Assembly: GCF_030815485.1 (NCBI RefSeq)
Contig: NZ_JAUSWV010000002.1
Coordinates: forward strand, 4,774,001-4,838,000
DNA from: Streptomyces rishiriensis
GTDB lineage: Bacteria > Actinomycetota > Actinomycetes > Streptomycetales > Streptomycetaceae
Direction: 5' to 3'
DNA: 64,000 nucleotides
Shown here in pieces: positions 18,537 through 27,965 of the stretch. A program made the position numbers and the translations under genes. Every line of letters begins with the position of its first letter. Positions within the stretch are counted from its first letter, which is position 1. The notes under the pieces were generated by a model. It was not told the origin of the DNA, searched no databases, and worked only from the letters and a program-made list of their open reading frames with translations.

Positions 18537-20168
18537 ATGCCACGTGGACGTCACCGCCATTCCCCGCCTTTGCACAGGCTGCTGCCTCCCTCGGCAATCG
18601 CAGGCGTCTCCCTTGTCTGCGCCCTCGGTCCCTGGGTGTTCACGGAACCCATGGCGCTCCGCGGTCTGGCCGCGGCTGCCGCGGCGACGGCGATCCTCGG
18701 CGCGTACGTGATGCGCCGCTGGGACATGCAGGCCGGCAAACAGGTCGCCGACCTGGCACGCGCGCGTGCCAGTGACGAGTGGCGCTACGAGGAACGGGTC
18801 GCCGAGCTGGAGAGCGACCTCGACGAATCACGTGAGCTGCGCGTCAAGCTGGAGCAGCGCCTGCGGGCCAAGCGCACCGAACTGGCGGGTCTGCGCAACG
18901 AGCACGCCGCGCTGCTGCGCCGCTACGCCACGGCCGAGACCGAGCGGGCCAGCGCCCTGGAGGGCCGCCGGCTGCTCGAGATAGAGGCGGCTCCCACGCC
19001 CGCGCTGCCCGCCGCACGCGCGGCGCGGGACGCCGAGCCGACCGGCACGGTCGTCGCGCGGGACGCGGAGGACACCGACGACGGCGAGGTCACCGAAGGC
19101 GCGGACGCCGACGAGGCGGCGGCCGAAGCCCAGGGGACGGTCGAGGAAGCCGCGTCCGACGGCTCTGTCGACCCCGGTACCCCCGACGACTCCGCCGATG
19201 GCGCCGAACCGGTCGCGGAGACCGATGGCGCCGAGGAGACCGAGAAGACCGAGGAGGAGCCGACGGCTGCGGCGGTCTTCTCTCCCGAGGGGTCCAAGCT
19301 GTTCCTGCGGGCCCAGGCGGCCCTGGACCGGTTCGACACCGACGGCGTCCAGGCGACGACGGCCGGGCACAGCGCCGAGGAGGCGCCCGCGCAGGCGACT
19401 TCCGCGGACGTCGGCGCCACAGCCGGCGGCGACACGGAGGCCGCGCAGGAGGACGAGGCGCAGGGGAAGCCCGAGGCGGTCGACGAGCACACGCGCGCGA
19501 CCGCCCCCCACGCAGCTGCCGAGGCCGACGCGGTCTCGGAGGACCGGAGCCCGGAGGGTCAGGCCGGGGTCCACCGGACTCCGGACCACCACCAGGCTCC
19601 GGACGATCCGGCTTCCACCGCTGCGGAAGCGGACGAGGCGGAGGGCAACGCGGCGGAACCGGCGGCCCCGGAAGCTTCCGAGGTCGGCGGACACGTGGAC
19701 CACACGGAGAGCGAGCGGCCCGCGCCGCCGGTGCATCCCGCTCCCTCGGGCCTCGCCGCCCTCTCGGGCACCGGCGTCTCCGCCCCCGTCGCCGCCGCGG
19801 GGACCGGTGCGCTCGTCCCCCGTCCCGCCGGCGCCGTTGAGCGCCGTCCCTCCGGCCACTTCGCCGTGCCGACCGCCGTGGCCGTCGTACCGGCCGCGTA
19901 TCCCGTACGGCGTCCGACGGCCGAGGGCGGCTTCGACTTCTTCGGGACCAAGGGCGATTCGACGCCTCAGGCCCTGGAGGCGGTGCAGAACGAGGACCTG
20001 GCCGATGTCGTCGGCCAGGAGGCCCTCGCCCTGCACAAGGCCGAGTCCGAGGCGGAGTTCAAGCCGCTGGACGAGGCGGCGCGCGGTATCGGTCAGGTGA
20101 TCGACCTGACCGCGCACGACGAGACGGAGCACATCGACCTTCAGGGACTGCGCAGCGCCGTCTCCTGA
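18537..20168 (+). CDS. membrane-anchored coiled-coil protein with acidic low-complexity region
   Basis: 543 aa if started at ATG 18537 (MPRGRHRHSPPLHRLLPPSA); ribosome site weak, and a start farther upstream is open. Two hydrophobic helices lie at ~residues 18-60, then a heptad-rich coiled coil (~70-150: VAELESDLDESRELRVKLEQ and onward). A long Glu/Asp/Ala-rich disordered stretch covers ~155-400, and a more ordered C-terminal part follows (FDFFGTKGDSTPQALEAVQN, then QVIDLTAHDETEHIDLQ). I do not recognise a known function; the layout would suit a structural or scaffold protein at the membrane. Confidence 0.8.
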   Translation: MPRGRHRHSPPLHRLLPPSAIAGVSLVCALGPWVFTEPMALRGLAAAAAATAILGAYVMRRWDMQAGKQVADLARARASDEWRYEERVAELESDLDESRELRVKLEQRLRAKRTELAGLRNEHAALLRRYATAETERASALEGRRLLEIEAAPTPALPAARAARDAEPTGTVVARDAEDTDDGEVTEGADADEAAAEAQGTVEEAASDGSVDPGTPDDSADGAEPVAETDGAEETEKTEEEPTAAAVFSPEGSKLFLRAQAALDRFDTDGVQATTAGHSAEEAPAQATSADVGATAGGDTEAAQEDEAQGKPEAVDEHTRATAPHAAAEADAVSEDRSPEGQAGVHRTPDHHQAPDDPASTAAEADEAEGNAAEPAAPEASEVGGHVDHTESERPAPPVHPAPSGLAALSGTGVSAPVAAAGTGALVPRPAGAVERRPSGHFAVPTAVAVVPAAYPVRRPTAEGGFDFFGTKGDSTPQALEAVQNEDLADVVGQEALALHKAESEAEFKPLDEAARGIGQVIDLTAHDETEHIDLQGLRSAVS

Positions 20169-20184
20169 GGCGTCCCCGGGCGTC

Positions 20185-21714
20185 CTACGACATCCACCGG
20201 TCGGGCCGGGCGTCCAGGCGCCCGGTCCGTGACCGCTCGGCCTGACCCCGGAGCAGCTCCTCGGCCTCCTGCGCGTCCCTCAGCCGAGCTGTGACGGTTT
20301 TGTCGGCCCCCGTGTCCACATGGACGTCCGCAAGCCGCCACAGGCGCTGCCAGGGGCCCTGCGTCAGCCGCACGCTCTGCACCTTGGCGTGCGGGACGAG
20401 CGCCAGGCTGCGGCGCAGCAGGCCGTGCCGGGTGGCGAACACCGCGTCCGTGACGGCGATCCCGTAGCCCCGCCACCACAGCGGCACACACCGCCCGGCC
20501 CGCCGCGGCGGGCGCGACAGCGAGGTGGCGGCCGGGACGCTCACCCCGGGCAGCACGCGCGCGACGACGGCCTCCGCGGCCGCGCGCGGGGCGACCGGGA
20601 CCAGTACGGAGTTGGCCGAGCCGGCCACGTCGAGCTCGACCCGGACCCAACCGCGCCGCCGCCACAGCAGCGGCTGCACGATCCGCACCGTCTGCACCCG
20701 CCCGGGCGGCACCGTCTCGTGCGTACGGTCCAGCAGCCCGTGGTCGATCCGCAGCCCGTCCGGCGACTCGCCGACCGTCCAGTCGTACTCGCCGACGAAC
20801 CGTCCCACGCTGCTCGCGCCCGCCGCGCCGAGCAGCGGCACGCCCGTCGCGAGCACCGTCCACACGCTGTGGGTGGCCAGCCACAGCACCGGCGGCACCA
20901 CGAGCGCGGCGACCAGCGCGCCCCAGGTCGCACCCGTCAGTACCAACGCGATCGCCAGCTCGCGCGCCGGGACGCGCAACAACTCGCGCGCGGGCGCCTC
21001 GCCCACCTCGTGTGCCGTCTCCGGCGCGAAACCCGCCGCCCGCGCGAGCAGCTCCGCCCGCAGCACCCGGGCCTCCTGCTCGCCCAGGAAGGCCAGTTCG
21101 TCCTTCTTCTCGGCGCCGACCACGTCGAGCCGGAGCTTCGCGACACCCGCGATCCGCGCCAGGAGCGGCTGACTGACGTCGATCGCCTGGATGCGCTCCA
21201 GCCGGATGTGCGCGGCGCGCCTGAACAGCAGGCCGGTCCGGATCCGCAGCTCGCTGTCGGTCACCGAGAAATGGGTGAACCACCACGTCAGGAAGCCGTA
21301 GAGGGAGGCCGCGGGAACGAGGACGGCGAGCGCGATCAGCAAGGTCGTCGTGGTCAGCCGGGTCAGCTGCGCCTGCGCCTGGTTCGGATCGTGCACGGCC
21401 CACCCGACGAGGACCGCGATCGGCGCCCACGCCCGCCGAAAAGGGGTCACGGGGTGCAGCCGACGCTCGGCGACGGACCGTTCGGGTCGGTTGCCGGCCG
21501 GGTCCGTCGTCTCCGTGACATCTGCGGCAGGCGCATGTGCGGTGCCCGAGGTGCCTGGGTCGCTGCCGGTGTCTTTGGTGTCTTTGGTGCCGGTGGTGCC
21601 GGTGGTGCCGGTGGTGCGTCGGGTGTTCGGCGTGTCGGTGAGGTGCGTGGCGTCTGCGGTGGGGGGCACGTCGGGTACCTCGGGTACGCCGTCCTCGACG
21701 CCCCGCGTCGTCAC
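20185..21714 (-). CDS. PH-domain (bPH2/YdbT-like) membrane protein
   Basis: 509 aa from GTG 21714, which overlaps the stop of the upstream PH-domain gene (GTGA). The first ~85 residues are a Thr/Gly/Asp-rich linker encoded by short repeats. Then come paired hydrophobic helices ([20 protein letters not shown]) followed by a bacterial PH module ([40 protein letters not shown]). The pattern occurs again near [20 protein letters not shown] and [20 protein letters not shown], so about three PH modules. YdbS/YdbT pairs are widespread; in Bacillus they have been linked to resistance to bacteriocin-type stress. Exact role here unknown. Confidence 0.88.
   Translation of the reverse strand: MTTRGVEDGVPEVPDVPPTADATHLTDTPNTRRTTGTTGTTGTKDTKDTGSDPGTSGTAHAPAADVTETTDPAGNRPERSVAERRLHPVTPFRRAWAPIAVLVGWAVHDPNQAQAQLTRLTTTTLLIALAVLVPAASLYGFLTWWFTHFSVTDSELRIRTGLLFRRAAHIRLERIQAIDVSQPLLARIAGVAKLRLDVVGAEKKDELAFLGEQEARVLRAELLARAAGFAPETAHEVGEAPARELLRVPARELAIALVLTGATWGALVAALVVPPVLWLATHSVWTVLATGVPLLGAAGASSVGRFVGEYDWTVGESPDGLRIDHGLLDRTHETVPPGRVQTVRIVQPLLWRRRGWVRVELDVAGSANSVLVPVAPRAAAEAVVARVLPGVSVPAATSLSRPPRRAGRCVPLWWRGYGIAVTDAVFATRHGLLRRSLALVPHAKVQSVRLTQGPWQRLWRLADVHVDTGADKTVTARLRDAQEAEELLRGQAERSRTGRLDARPDRWMS
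21574..21620 (-). repeat. short tandem repeats coding Thr-Gly/Thr-Lys-Asp runs
   Basis: On the plus strand GGTGTCTTT is repeated twice and GGTGCCGGT three times in succession. They encode the alternating T-G-T and K-D-T units near the N-terminus of the PH-domain protein, a variable linker. Confidence 0.7.
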
Positions 21715-22214
21715 AGGCCCGCCGATCGGGCCTCGCCGAGCTGGGTGAGCCGGTCGCGCAGCCGTTCCGCCTCGGCCGGGTCCAGGCCGGGGATGGTCGC
21801 GTCGGTCGCGGCGGCCGCCGTGTGCAACTGGACGCTGGCCAGCCCGAAGTGCCGTTCGACGGGCCCGGAGGTGACCTCGACGAGCTGCATGCGCCCGTAC
21901 GGCACGACGGTCTCCTCCCGCCACAGCACGCCCCGGCTGATCAGCAGGTCGTCGGCCCGCTCGGCGTACCGCCAGGAGTGCCAGTTGCGGCCGAGCAGCA
22001 CCCAGCCCCATCCGATGCCGACCAGGGGCAGCAGGGCGAACGCCGCCCACGCGGGGCCGACGAGCAGCCCGAGCAGCAGCCCGGCGCCGACGGCCGCAGA
22101 CCCCAGCCACACCACCAGCAGCAGCCGACGCATCCGCAGCAGTCCCGGCGGCAGCCCGATCCACACCGGTCCGGCCGCCGTCGTCCCCGCGCCACCCGGG
22201 CTCCCCGTTTCCAT
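21711..22214 (-). CDS. PH-domain (YdbS-like) membrane protein
   Basis: 167 aa from ATG 22214 ([10 protein letters not shown]). Two hydrophobic helices ([20 protein letters not shown] and [17 protein letters not shown]) precede one bacterial PH module ([40 protein letters not shown]). It precedes and overlaps the larger PH gene, forming the usual small-plus-large YdbS/YdbT pair that likely works as one membrane complex. Divergent from nuoD2 with only 43 bp between starts, so promoters must overlap. Confidence 0.87.
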   Translation of the reverse strand: METGSPGGAGTTAAGPVWIGLPPGLLRMRRLLLVVWLGSAAVGAGLLLGLLVGPAWAAFALLPLVGIGWGWVLLGRNWHSWRYAERADDLLISRGVLWREETVVPYGRMQLVEVTSGPVERHFGLASVQLHTAAAATDATIPGLDPAEAERLRDRLTQLGEARSAGL

Positions 22215-22257
22215 ACCGTCAGCGTACGTAGGCGAGCGCGTAGGGGAGACTGTGCCC

Positions 22258-23409
22258 ATGACTCCTACGACGGAGACCACGGTCGGGATCGGCGGTGCCG
22301 CGGAGAGCACCGACATGGTGCTCAACATCGGCCCCCAGCATCCCTCCACACACGGTGTGCTGCGTCTGCGGCTCGTCCTGGACGGTGAGTGCATCCGGCA
22401 GGCGGAGCCGGTGATCGGCTATATGCACCGTGGCGCGGAGAAGCTGTTCGAGGCACGCGACTACCGCCAGATCGTCATGCTGGCCAACCGCCACGACTGG
22501 CTGTCGGCGTTCTCGAACGAGCTGGGCGTGGTCCTCGCGGTGGAGCGGATGCTCGGCATGGAGGTCCCCCCGCGCGCGGTGTGGACCCGCACCCTCCTCG
22601 CGGAGCTGAACCGGGTGCTGAACCACCTGATGTTCCTGGGGTCCTACCCCCTGGAGCTGGGCGGCATCACCCCGGTCTTCTACGCCTTCCGTGAGCGCGA
22701 GGTGCTGCAGAACGTGATGGAGGAGGTCTCCGGCGGGCGCATGCACTACATGTTCAACCGGGTCGGCGGCCTCAAGGAGGACGTGCCGGCCGGCTGGGCC
22801 GCACGCGCGCGTGGCGCTGTCGCCGCCGTGCGCTCGCGCATGGACGTCTTCGACGATCTGGTGCTCGGCAACGAGATCTTCCGCGGGCGCACGCGGGACG
22901 TGGGAACGCTCGCGCCGGAACACGTGCACGCGTACGGCGTGAGCGGGCCGATCGCGCGCGCCTCCGGTGTCGACTTCGACCTGCGCCGCGACGAGCCCTA
23001 TCTCGCGTACGGGGAGCTTCAGGACACCCTGAAGGTGGTGACCCGGACCGAGGGGGACTGCCTCGCGCGCTTCGAGTGCCTCCTGGAGCAGACGCGGAAC
23101 GCGCTCGACCTCGCGGACGCCTGCCTGGACCGTCTGGCGGAGCTGCCGCCCGGCCCGATCAACCAGCGGCTCCCCAAGGTCCTCAAGGCGCCCGAGGGGC
23201 ACACGTACGCGTGGACCGAGAACCCCCTCGGCATCAACGGGTACTACCTCGTCAGCAAGGGCGAGAAGACGCCGTACCGGCTGAAGCTCCGCTCGGCCTC
23301 GTACAACAACATCCAGGCCCTCACCGAACTGCTGCCGGGCACGCTGGTCTCGGACATGGTGGCGATCCTGGGGTCGATGTTCTTCGTGGTCGGGGACATC
23401 GACAAGTAG
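22258..23409 (+). CDS. nuoD2: stand-alone NADH-quinone oxidoreductase subunit D paralogue
   Basis: 383 aa from ATG 22258 with TAGGGGAG upstream. It aligns along the 49-kDa/NuoD family: [79 protein letters not shown], and C-terminal [20 protein letters not shown] with the usual end VVGDIDK (normally the GE(V)DR terminus). In complex I NuoD forms part of the quinone pocket. No other nuo gene is nearby. His32 of the pocket is kept, but the position of the quinone-contacting Tyr (T. thermophilus Nqo4 Y87) is Trp81 and its Asp139 is Glu133. Arg58 matches bovine NDUFS2 Arg85, the residue methylated by NDUFAF7, whose homologue is the next gene. Confidence 0.92.
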   Translation: MTPTTETTVGIGGAAESTDMVLNIGPQHPSTHGVLRLRLVLDGECIRQAEPVIGYMHRGAEKLFEARDYRQIVMLANRHDWLSAFSNELGVVLAVERMLGMEVPPRAVWTRTLLAELNRVLNHLMFLGSYPLELGGITPVFYAFREREVLQNVMEEVSGGRMHYMFNRVGGLKEDVPAGWAARARGAVAAVRSRMDVFDDLVLGNEIFRGRTRDVGTLAPEHVHAYGVSGPIARASGVDFDLRRDEPYLAYGELQDTLKVVTRTEGDCLARFECLLEQTRNALDLADACLDRLAELPPGPINQRLPKVLKAPEGHTYAWTENPLGINGYYLVSKGEKTPYRLKLRSASYNNIQALTELLPGTLVSDMVAILGSMFFVVGDIDK

Positions 23410-23463
23410 GCGGGCGACGCGACGCAGGTGGGCCGCGGCGGCGGAGGAGGCCGTCGCGGGAGG

Positions 23464-24573
23464 TCAGCCGGTCTCGGGTCCCGGGCCCAGCGGGTCGGGG
23501 ATGCCGACCGGCTGGAGCAGCCATCCGAAGCCGCCCAGTCCGCCCGGCGCCAGGAGCTCGGCGGCCTCGCCGGCGCTCGCGAGGGCGCGCACGTACGCGG
23601 AGGGGTCCGTGGACGCCAGTGCCAGCGGAGGGCGGGCGCCGGTGATGCCCAGGGCGCGCAGCGCGGCGCGTTGCGTGAGCAGGCGCGCGCAGGCGGGTTC
23701 ACGCGCCGCGCCCCTCCCAGCCGTTGGTGCCGCTGCCGCTGCCGCTGCCGCTGCCGCTGCCGCTGCCGCTGCCGCTCCGGCCTCAGCGCACGCGTCCAGC
23801 GCGACATGGGCCGTGATGTCGCAGGAACCGTCCGGCACGGGTGCCGTCTCGCGTCCCTCCCGGAAGCCGGTGAGCGTTCCGAACGGGGGGCGCGCGTCCG
23901 CCGTGTGTCCGTAGTCCACCGCCACCGCGAGCCCGGCCTCGACGCGGGAGACGGCAGACGCCCACGCCGTGTCCCGGGGCAGCCCGATCTCCGCCCGCAC
24001 CCCCTCCTCGCCCGCCGTCGGCCACCACCGCGCGAGCCACTCCGCCTCCGCGCCGGACACCCGATCCCCGAGCCGCTCGGCCCCGGTGTCCCGCACGAGC
24101 ACCAGTCGGGCCACGCCCGCGGAGTCCACCTCGGCGACCTCGAGGGGCACGTTGTCCAGCCACTCGTTGGCGAACAGCAGTCCGGTGAGCCGCTGCGGGG
24201 GCTCGGGCAGCCACTCGATCCGATGAGGGAGACCGGCGGGGCGGCCGGCGACCTCGACGGCGCACGCGCGCGTGCGGGCCGCCACATCGGCGGGGAGCGC
24301 GGCCAGCACACCGGTGACCAGTTCGCCCCGGCCGGCGGCCATGTCGACGAAGTCGAGCGACGCGGGACGGCCCAGCGCCTCGTCGACCCGGCACAGCAGC
24401 CCGGCCACGGCCCCGGCGAACAGCCGCGACGCGTGCACGGACGTACGGAAGTGTCCGACCGGTCCCTCGGAGCGCCGGTAGAAGCCGCCCGTTCCGTCCA
24501 CGCCGTACAGGGCCGCCTGCGTCGCCGCCCGCCAGCCACGCCATCCGCCCGAGCCCGTCCCGTCGTCCTCCAC
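23464..24573 (-). CDS. SAM-dependent methyltransferase of the NDUFAF7/MidA (DUF185) family
   Basis: 369 aa. Family features: [20 protein letters not shown] (reduced form of the N-terminal FTSPHVS-type motif), the SAM loop [34 protein letters not shown] (ANE-x-x-D motif), [15 protein letters not shown] and [19 protein letters not shown]7 in mitochondria dimethylates a NuoD-homologue arginine during complex I assembly. Here the gene lies 54 bp from, and convergent with, nuoD2, making NuoD2 an obvious candidate target. A 16-Ala run from a hexanucleotide repeat interrupts the protein near residue 270. Start taken at GTG 24573; other starts upstream were not apparent. Confidence 0.87.
   Translation of the reverse strand: MEDDGTGSGGWRGWRAATQAALYGVDGTGGFYRRSEGPVGHFRTSVHASRLFAGAVAGLLCRVDEALGRPASLDFVDMAAGRGELVTGVLAALPADVAARTRACAVEVAGRPAGLPHRIEWLPEPPQRLTGLLFANEWLDNVPLEVAEVDSAGVARLVLVRDTGAERLGDRVSGAEAEWLARWWPTAGEEGVRAEIGLPRDTAWASAVSRVEAGLAVAVDYGHTADARPPFGTLTGFREGRETAPVPDGSCDITAHVALDACAEAGAAAAAAAAAAAAAAAAPTAGRGAAREPACARLLTQRAALRALGITGARPPLALASTDPSAYVRALASAGEAAELLAPGGLGGFGWLLQPVGIPDPLGPGPETG
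23729..23776 (-). repeat. (GCCGCT)8 hexanucleotide repeat encoding poly-Ala
   Basis: Eight perfect copies of GCCGCT on the plus strand, read on the minus strand as alternating Ala codons. Length changes of one unit add or remove two alanines without frameshift, so length variation between strains is expected. Confidence 0.95.
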
Positions 24574-24691
24574 CCGGTCAGACTAGGCGTACAGGTGATC
24601 ACGGCATCCACCTTGCGGAGTACGCGCGCCCGGACCGGATCGGCCCTCCGGTTGACCCCTGCACGCATCGGGCTTCCCTACGCTGGGTTAC

Positions 24692-25894
24692 GTGCAGCGC
24701 CTCTATGACTTCCTCCGCAGACACCCGACCGGGGTCGACGCCTTCTGGGCCCTCGTCCTGTTCGGGATCTCCGCGGCCGCCGGGACCGCGGGACAAGATC
24801 GCGGCGGCACCGACTCCATGGCGCTGCTGGTGCCGGTCGTGTTCCTGTTGTGCCTGGTCATCGCGTTGCGTCGGCGTATGCCGGAGCAGATGCTCGTGCT
24901 CGCCGCGGCGCTCGGACTGGCTCAGCTGGTGCTGAACGTCGGGGTCACGGCCGCCGACTTCGCCCTGCTGGTGATCGTCTACACGGTCGCCGCGAACGGT
25001 GCCCGCTGGGCCTCCCGTCTCGCCCTGGTCATGGCGCTGAGCGCGGCCACCCTGGCGCAGGTGCGCTGGCCGCACGAGAACGCCAGCGTGCCGGGCCAGG
25101 TCGCGGTCATCGTCTTCCAGACGGTGCCGTTCGCCCTCGCCTGGGTGCTGGGCGACTCCATCCGCACCCGTCGCGCGTACTTCGCGCAGCTGGAAGAGCG
25201 CGCGGCCCGCCTGGAGAAGGAGCGCGAGGCGCAGGCGAAGGTCGCGGTCGCCGCCGAGCGCGCCCGCATCGCGCGAGAGCTGCACGACGTCGTCGCGCAC
25301 AACGTGTCGGTGATGGTGGTGCAGGCCGACGGCGCCGCCTATGTCCTCGACGCCGCGCCCGACCAGGCGAAGAAGGCCCTGGAGACGATCTCCTCCACGG
25401 GCCGCCAGGCCCTCGCCGAGATGCGCCGCCTGCTGGGCGTGCTGCGTACCGGCGAGCACCAGGAGGGCGGCGAGTACGTGCCGCAGCCGGACGTCGAGCA
25501 GATCGAGGACCTCGTCGAGCAGTGCCGCGGCTCGGGCCTGCCCGTGGACTTCAAGGTCGAGGGCACGCCACGGCCGCTGCCCAGTGGCGTCGAGCTGACC
25601 GCGTACCGCATCGTCCAGGAGGCGCTGACGAACACGCGCAAGCACGGGGGGCCCAACACGGGCGCGAGCGTGCGCCTGGTCTACTTCGACGACGGCCTCG
25701 GCCTGCTCGTCGAGGACGACGGCAAGGGCGCCCCGCACGAGCTGTACGGCGAGGGCGGCGCCGACGGCGCGGGTCACGGCCTGATCGGCATGCGCGAGCG
25801 GGTCGGCATGGTGGGCGGCACCCTGGACGCGGGCCCGCGGCCCGGCGGAGGATTCCGCATCAGCGCGCTGCTCCCGCTCAAACCCGCGCACTGA
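24692..25894 (+). CDS. NarL-family sensor histidine kinase (HisKA_3)
   Basis: 400 aa from GTG 24692. About five hydrophobic segments fill residues 10-155, followed by a short coiled coil (LEERAARLEKEREAQAKVAV) and the HisKA_3 dimerisation helix with phospho-acceptor His in ARIARELHDVVAHNVSVMVV. The C-terminal HATPase has N/D boxes (VQEALTNTRKHGGPNTGASV) and G boxes (DDGKGAP, GHGLIGMRERVGMVGG). The gene is followed after 116 bp by its response regulator. Signal unknown; the sensor part is membrane-embedded without a large extracellular domain. Confidence 0.93.
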   Translation: MQRLYDFLRRHPTGVDAFWALVLFGISAAAGTAGQDRGGTDSMALLVPVVFLLCLVIALRRRMPEQMLVLAAALGLAQLVLNVGVTAADFALLVIVYTVAANGARWASRLALVMALSAATLAQVRWPHENASVPGQVAVIVFQTVPFALAWVLGDSIRTRRAYFAQLEERAARLEKEREAQAKVAVAAERARIARELHDVVAHNVSVMVVQADGAAYVLDAAPDQAKKALETISSTGRQALAEMRRLLGVLRTGEHQEGGEYVPQPDVEQIEDLVEQCRGSGLPVDFKVEGTPRPLPSGVELTAYRIVQEALTNTRKHGGPNTGASVRLVYFDDGLGLLVEDDGKGAPHELYGEGGADGAGHGLIGMRERVGMVGGTLDAGPRPGGGFRISALLPLKPAH

Positions 25895-26010
25895 AGCCGA
25901 CGCACGCCCCTGGTGACACCTGTCACGTCCCTCGGGGCCACTCGTACCGGTTGACGGAAACCGAAGAACCCGAAGAAACAGCAGAAACAGCAGAAACGGA
26001 AGAGGACTCG

Positions 26011-26682
26011 ATGGCGATCCGCGTGATGCTCGTCGACGACCAGGTGCTGCTGCGCACCGGGTTCCGGATGGTGCTCGCCGCCCAGCCGGACATGGAGGTC
26101 GTGGCGGAGGCGGGCGACGGCGTCGAGGCCCTCCAGGTGGTGCGTTCCACGGCGGTCGACGTCGTGCTCATGGACGTCCGCATGCCGAAGCTGGACGGTG
26201 TGGAGGCCACCCGGCGCATCTGCGCCGAGCCCGAACCGCCGAAGGTGCTGATCCTGACCACCTTCGACCTGGACGAGTACGCGTTCTCCGGACTGAAGGC
26301 GGGCGCCTCCGGCTTCATGCTCAAGGACGTGCCGCCGGGCGAGCTCCTCGCCGCCATCCGCTCCGTGCACAGCGGTGACGCGGTGGTCGCTCCGTCCACC
26401 ACCCGCCGCCTGCTCGACCGGTTCGCGCCGATGCTGCCCACCACCGGCAGGGAGCCCCGCCACAAGGAGCTGGAGCGGCTCACGGAGCGGGAGCGCGAGG
26501 TCATGGTGCTGGTCGCCCACGGGCTGTCCAACGGGGAGATCGCGGCCCGGCTGGTGCTGTCCGAGGCGACCGTGAAGACACACGTGGGTCGCATCCTGAC
26601 CAAGCTGGGGCTGCGCGACCGGGTCCAGGTGGTGGTCCTCGCGTATGAGACCGGGATCGTCCGGGCCGGCGGCCACGGCTGA
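26011..26682 (+). CDS. LuxR/NarL-type response regulator
   Basis: 223 aa from ATG 26011 with AGAGGA upstream; the frame is open far 5' but that is a shadow of the kinase gene. The receiver domain has the acidic pair in LVDDQVLLR, phospho-acceptor Asp in VVLMDVRMPKLDG, Thr in LTTFDLDEYAF and Lys in FMLKDVPPGE. The C-terminal LuxR helix-turn-helix is LTEREREVMVLVAHGLSNGE to EATVKTHVGRILTKLGLRDR. It is the partner of the adjacent kinase. Targets are unknown. Confidence 0.95.
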   Translation: MAIRVMLVDDQVLLRTGFRMVLAAQPDMEVVAEAGDGVEALQVVRSTAVDVVLMDVRMPKLDGVEATRRICAEPEPPKVLILTTFDLDEYAFSGLKAGASGFMLKDVPPGELLAAIRSVHSGDAVVAPSTTRRLLDRFAPMLPTTGREPRHKELERLTEREREVMVLVAHGLSNGEIAARLVLSEATVKTHVGRILTKLGLRDRVQVVVLAYETGIVRAGGHG

Positions 26683-26700
26683 CCCGCGCGGGCCCAGGCC

Positions 26701-26760
26701 CATGAGAGTCCGCACGGGCCCATGAGAGTCCGCACGGGCCCATGAGAGTCCGTGCGGGTC
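26701..26760. repeat. three 20-bp tandem repeats after the response regulator gene
   Basis: CATGAGAGTCCGCACGGGCC occurs twice exactly (26701-26720, 26721-26740) and a third time with a few changes (26741-26760). The array starts 18 bp after the stop codon and runs into the hairpin at 26750-26776. Confidence 0.93.
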
Positions 26761-26776
26761 CACGTGACCCGCACGG
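26750..26776. terminator. bidirectional hairpin between convergent genes
   Basis: Arms CCGTGCGGGTC (26750-26760) and GACCCGCACGG (26766-26776) pair perfectly over 11 bp with a 5-nt loop. It lies between the convergent response regulator and ArsR-type genes and can serve both. Confidence 0.7.
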
Positions 26777-26796
26777 GTCCGGCGGGTCGCCGACGG

Positions 26797-27903
26797 TTAG
26801 CGGAGCATCCCTTCCAGGAAGTCGCTGCCCAGTCGGGCCACCACCGTCACGTCGAGCTGGTGCAGTACGTAACGACCGCGCCGACGGGTGGTGAGCAGGC
26901 CCGCCTTCCTCAGGACCGCGAGGTGCCGGGATATCTCGGGGGCCGTCATGCCGTGCACCTGGGCCAGCTCGGTCGTGGTGTACGCGCTGCGGGCCAGCAG
27001 GCGGCAGATCCGCATCCGCACGGGGTGGGACAGCGCCGTCATCCGCAGGGTCAGCTGCTCCACCGAGGGCGGTGAGGCCAGCTCCGGCGAGCCGACCGGG
27101 TAGTGCAGCACGGGCTGCCAGCCGTACCGGTGCAGCACCATCAAGTGCGGCCAGCCGAGGCTCGTCGGCACCAGCAGCAGGCCGCCGTCCCCCGTGGCGC
27201 TGCGGCCCTGGACCAGCTTGTCCACGGTGATGCGCGCGGCGTCCGCGTCGAGCGTCACCGCCGAGGAGACCGAGGCGAGGGCCTCCGCCAGGCCCTTGCG
27301 GCGCAGGAGATCCGTCTTGTAGCGGGCGTCCGTGGCGAGCGGGAGGCGCACCCGGGCCCATACGTCGGCGAAGAACGCCTCGTCGCAGTCCTTCAGGAAC
27401 TGCCTCAGCCAGGCACGCACCCGGGGCGGGTCGTCGAGCAGCCGCTGGGTGAACCGCACCTGCCGCGGACCGCGTGTGGCCGCCAGTTCGAAGGCGCGCC
27501 GGCGCAGCTCGGGGTCGGCGAGCACGCTGGGGCTCGGTACGTCGTACCCGGGCGCGCAGGTGAACTCCAGTGCCGAGTCCACGAACTGCTCGTCCGTCAG
27601 CTTGTCCAGGAGGTCGAGCTCCTCGGCGAGCGAGGCCCCGGGGAGTGTGCTTCTGCCCGGGATGCCCGCGTACGGCAGGAAGATGTCCGAGTACGTCGTC
27701 CGCCACAGGAAGTCGGCCTCGCACATCCGGTCCGCCAGATGCGAGTCGAGCCCGGCGGTCACACCGGTGACCCAGCCCTGGAGGCCGGGATGGTGCCCCG
27801 GCTCGGACAGCGCGTGCAGCGCCATGCCGAGCTCGGCCAGGGGCGACGGCACGACCGCGACCCTCTCCGGCCGCAGCCCCGCGATGTCGATGCTCAGGCT
27901 CAT
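26797..27903 (-). CDS. ArsR/SmtB-type regulator with N-terminal DUF5937 domain
   Basis: About 368 aa. The long N-terminal part (MSLSIDIAGLRPERVAVVPS through ~residue 240) matches the DUF5937 domain found in actinobacterial regulators, probably the sensory or dimerisation part. The C-terminal 100 residues are a winged helix: LTLRMTALSHPVRMRICRLL, YTTTELAQVHGMTAPEISRH, LAVLRKAGLLTTRRRGRYVL. No metal-binding Cys cluster is seen. ATG 27903 fits family starts; GTG 27918 is the alternative. A 25-bp palindrome 38 bp upstream is a likely autoregulatory operator that also serves the divergent small gene. Confidence 0.88.
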   Translation of the reverse strand: MSLSIDIAGLRPERVAVVPSPLAELGMALHALSEPGHHPGLQGWVTGVTAGLDSHLADRMCEADFLWRTTYSDIFLPYAGIPGRSTLPGASLAEELDLLDKLTDEQFVDSALEFTCAPGYDVPSPSVLADPELRRRAFELAATRGPRQVRFTQRLLDDPPRVRAWLRQFLKDCDEAFFADVWARVRLPLATDARYKTDLLRRKGLAEALASVSSAVTLDADAARITVDKLVQGRSATGDGGLLLVPTSLGWPHLMVLHRYGWQPVLHYPVGSPELASPPSVEQLTLRMTALSHPVRMRICRLLARSAYTTTELAQVHGMTAPEISRHLAVLRKAGLLTTRRRGRYVLHQLDVTVVARLGSDFLEGMLR

Positions 27904-27940
27904 GACCTCATGGTGCACCCCACCACTGACAACGCGGTCC

Positions 27941-27965
27941 TCGATTGACGGCCGCCGTCAATCGA
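27941..27965. promoter_or_regulatory. 25-bp palindromic operator, probably for the ArsR-type regulator
   Basis: TCGATTGACGGC and GCCGTCAATCGA form 12-bp perfect arms around a single central base. An AT-containing ATTGAC/GTCAAT dyad close upstream of the regulator start is typical of ArsR-family autoregulation sites. This is inferred, not tested. Confidence 0.7.
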
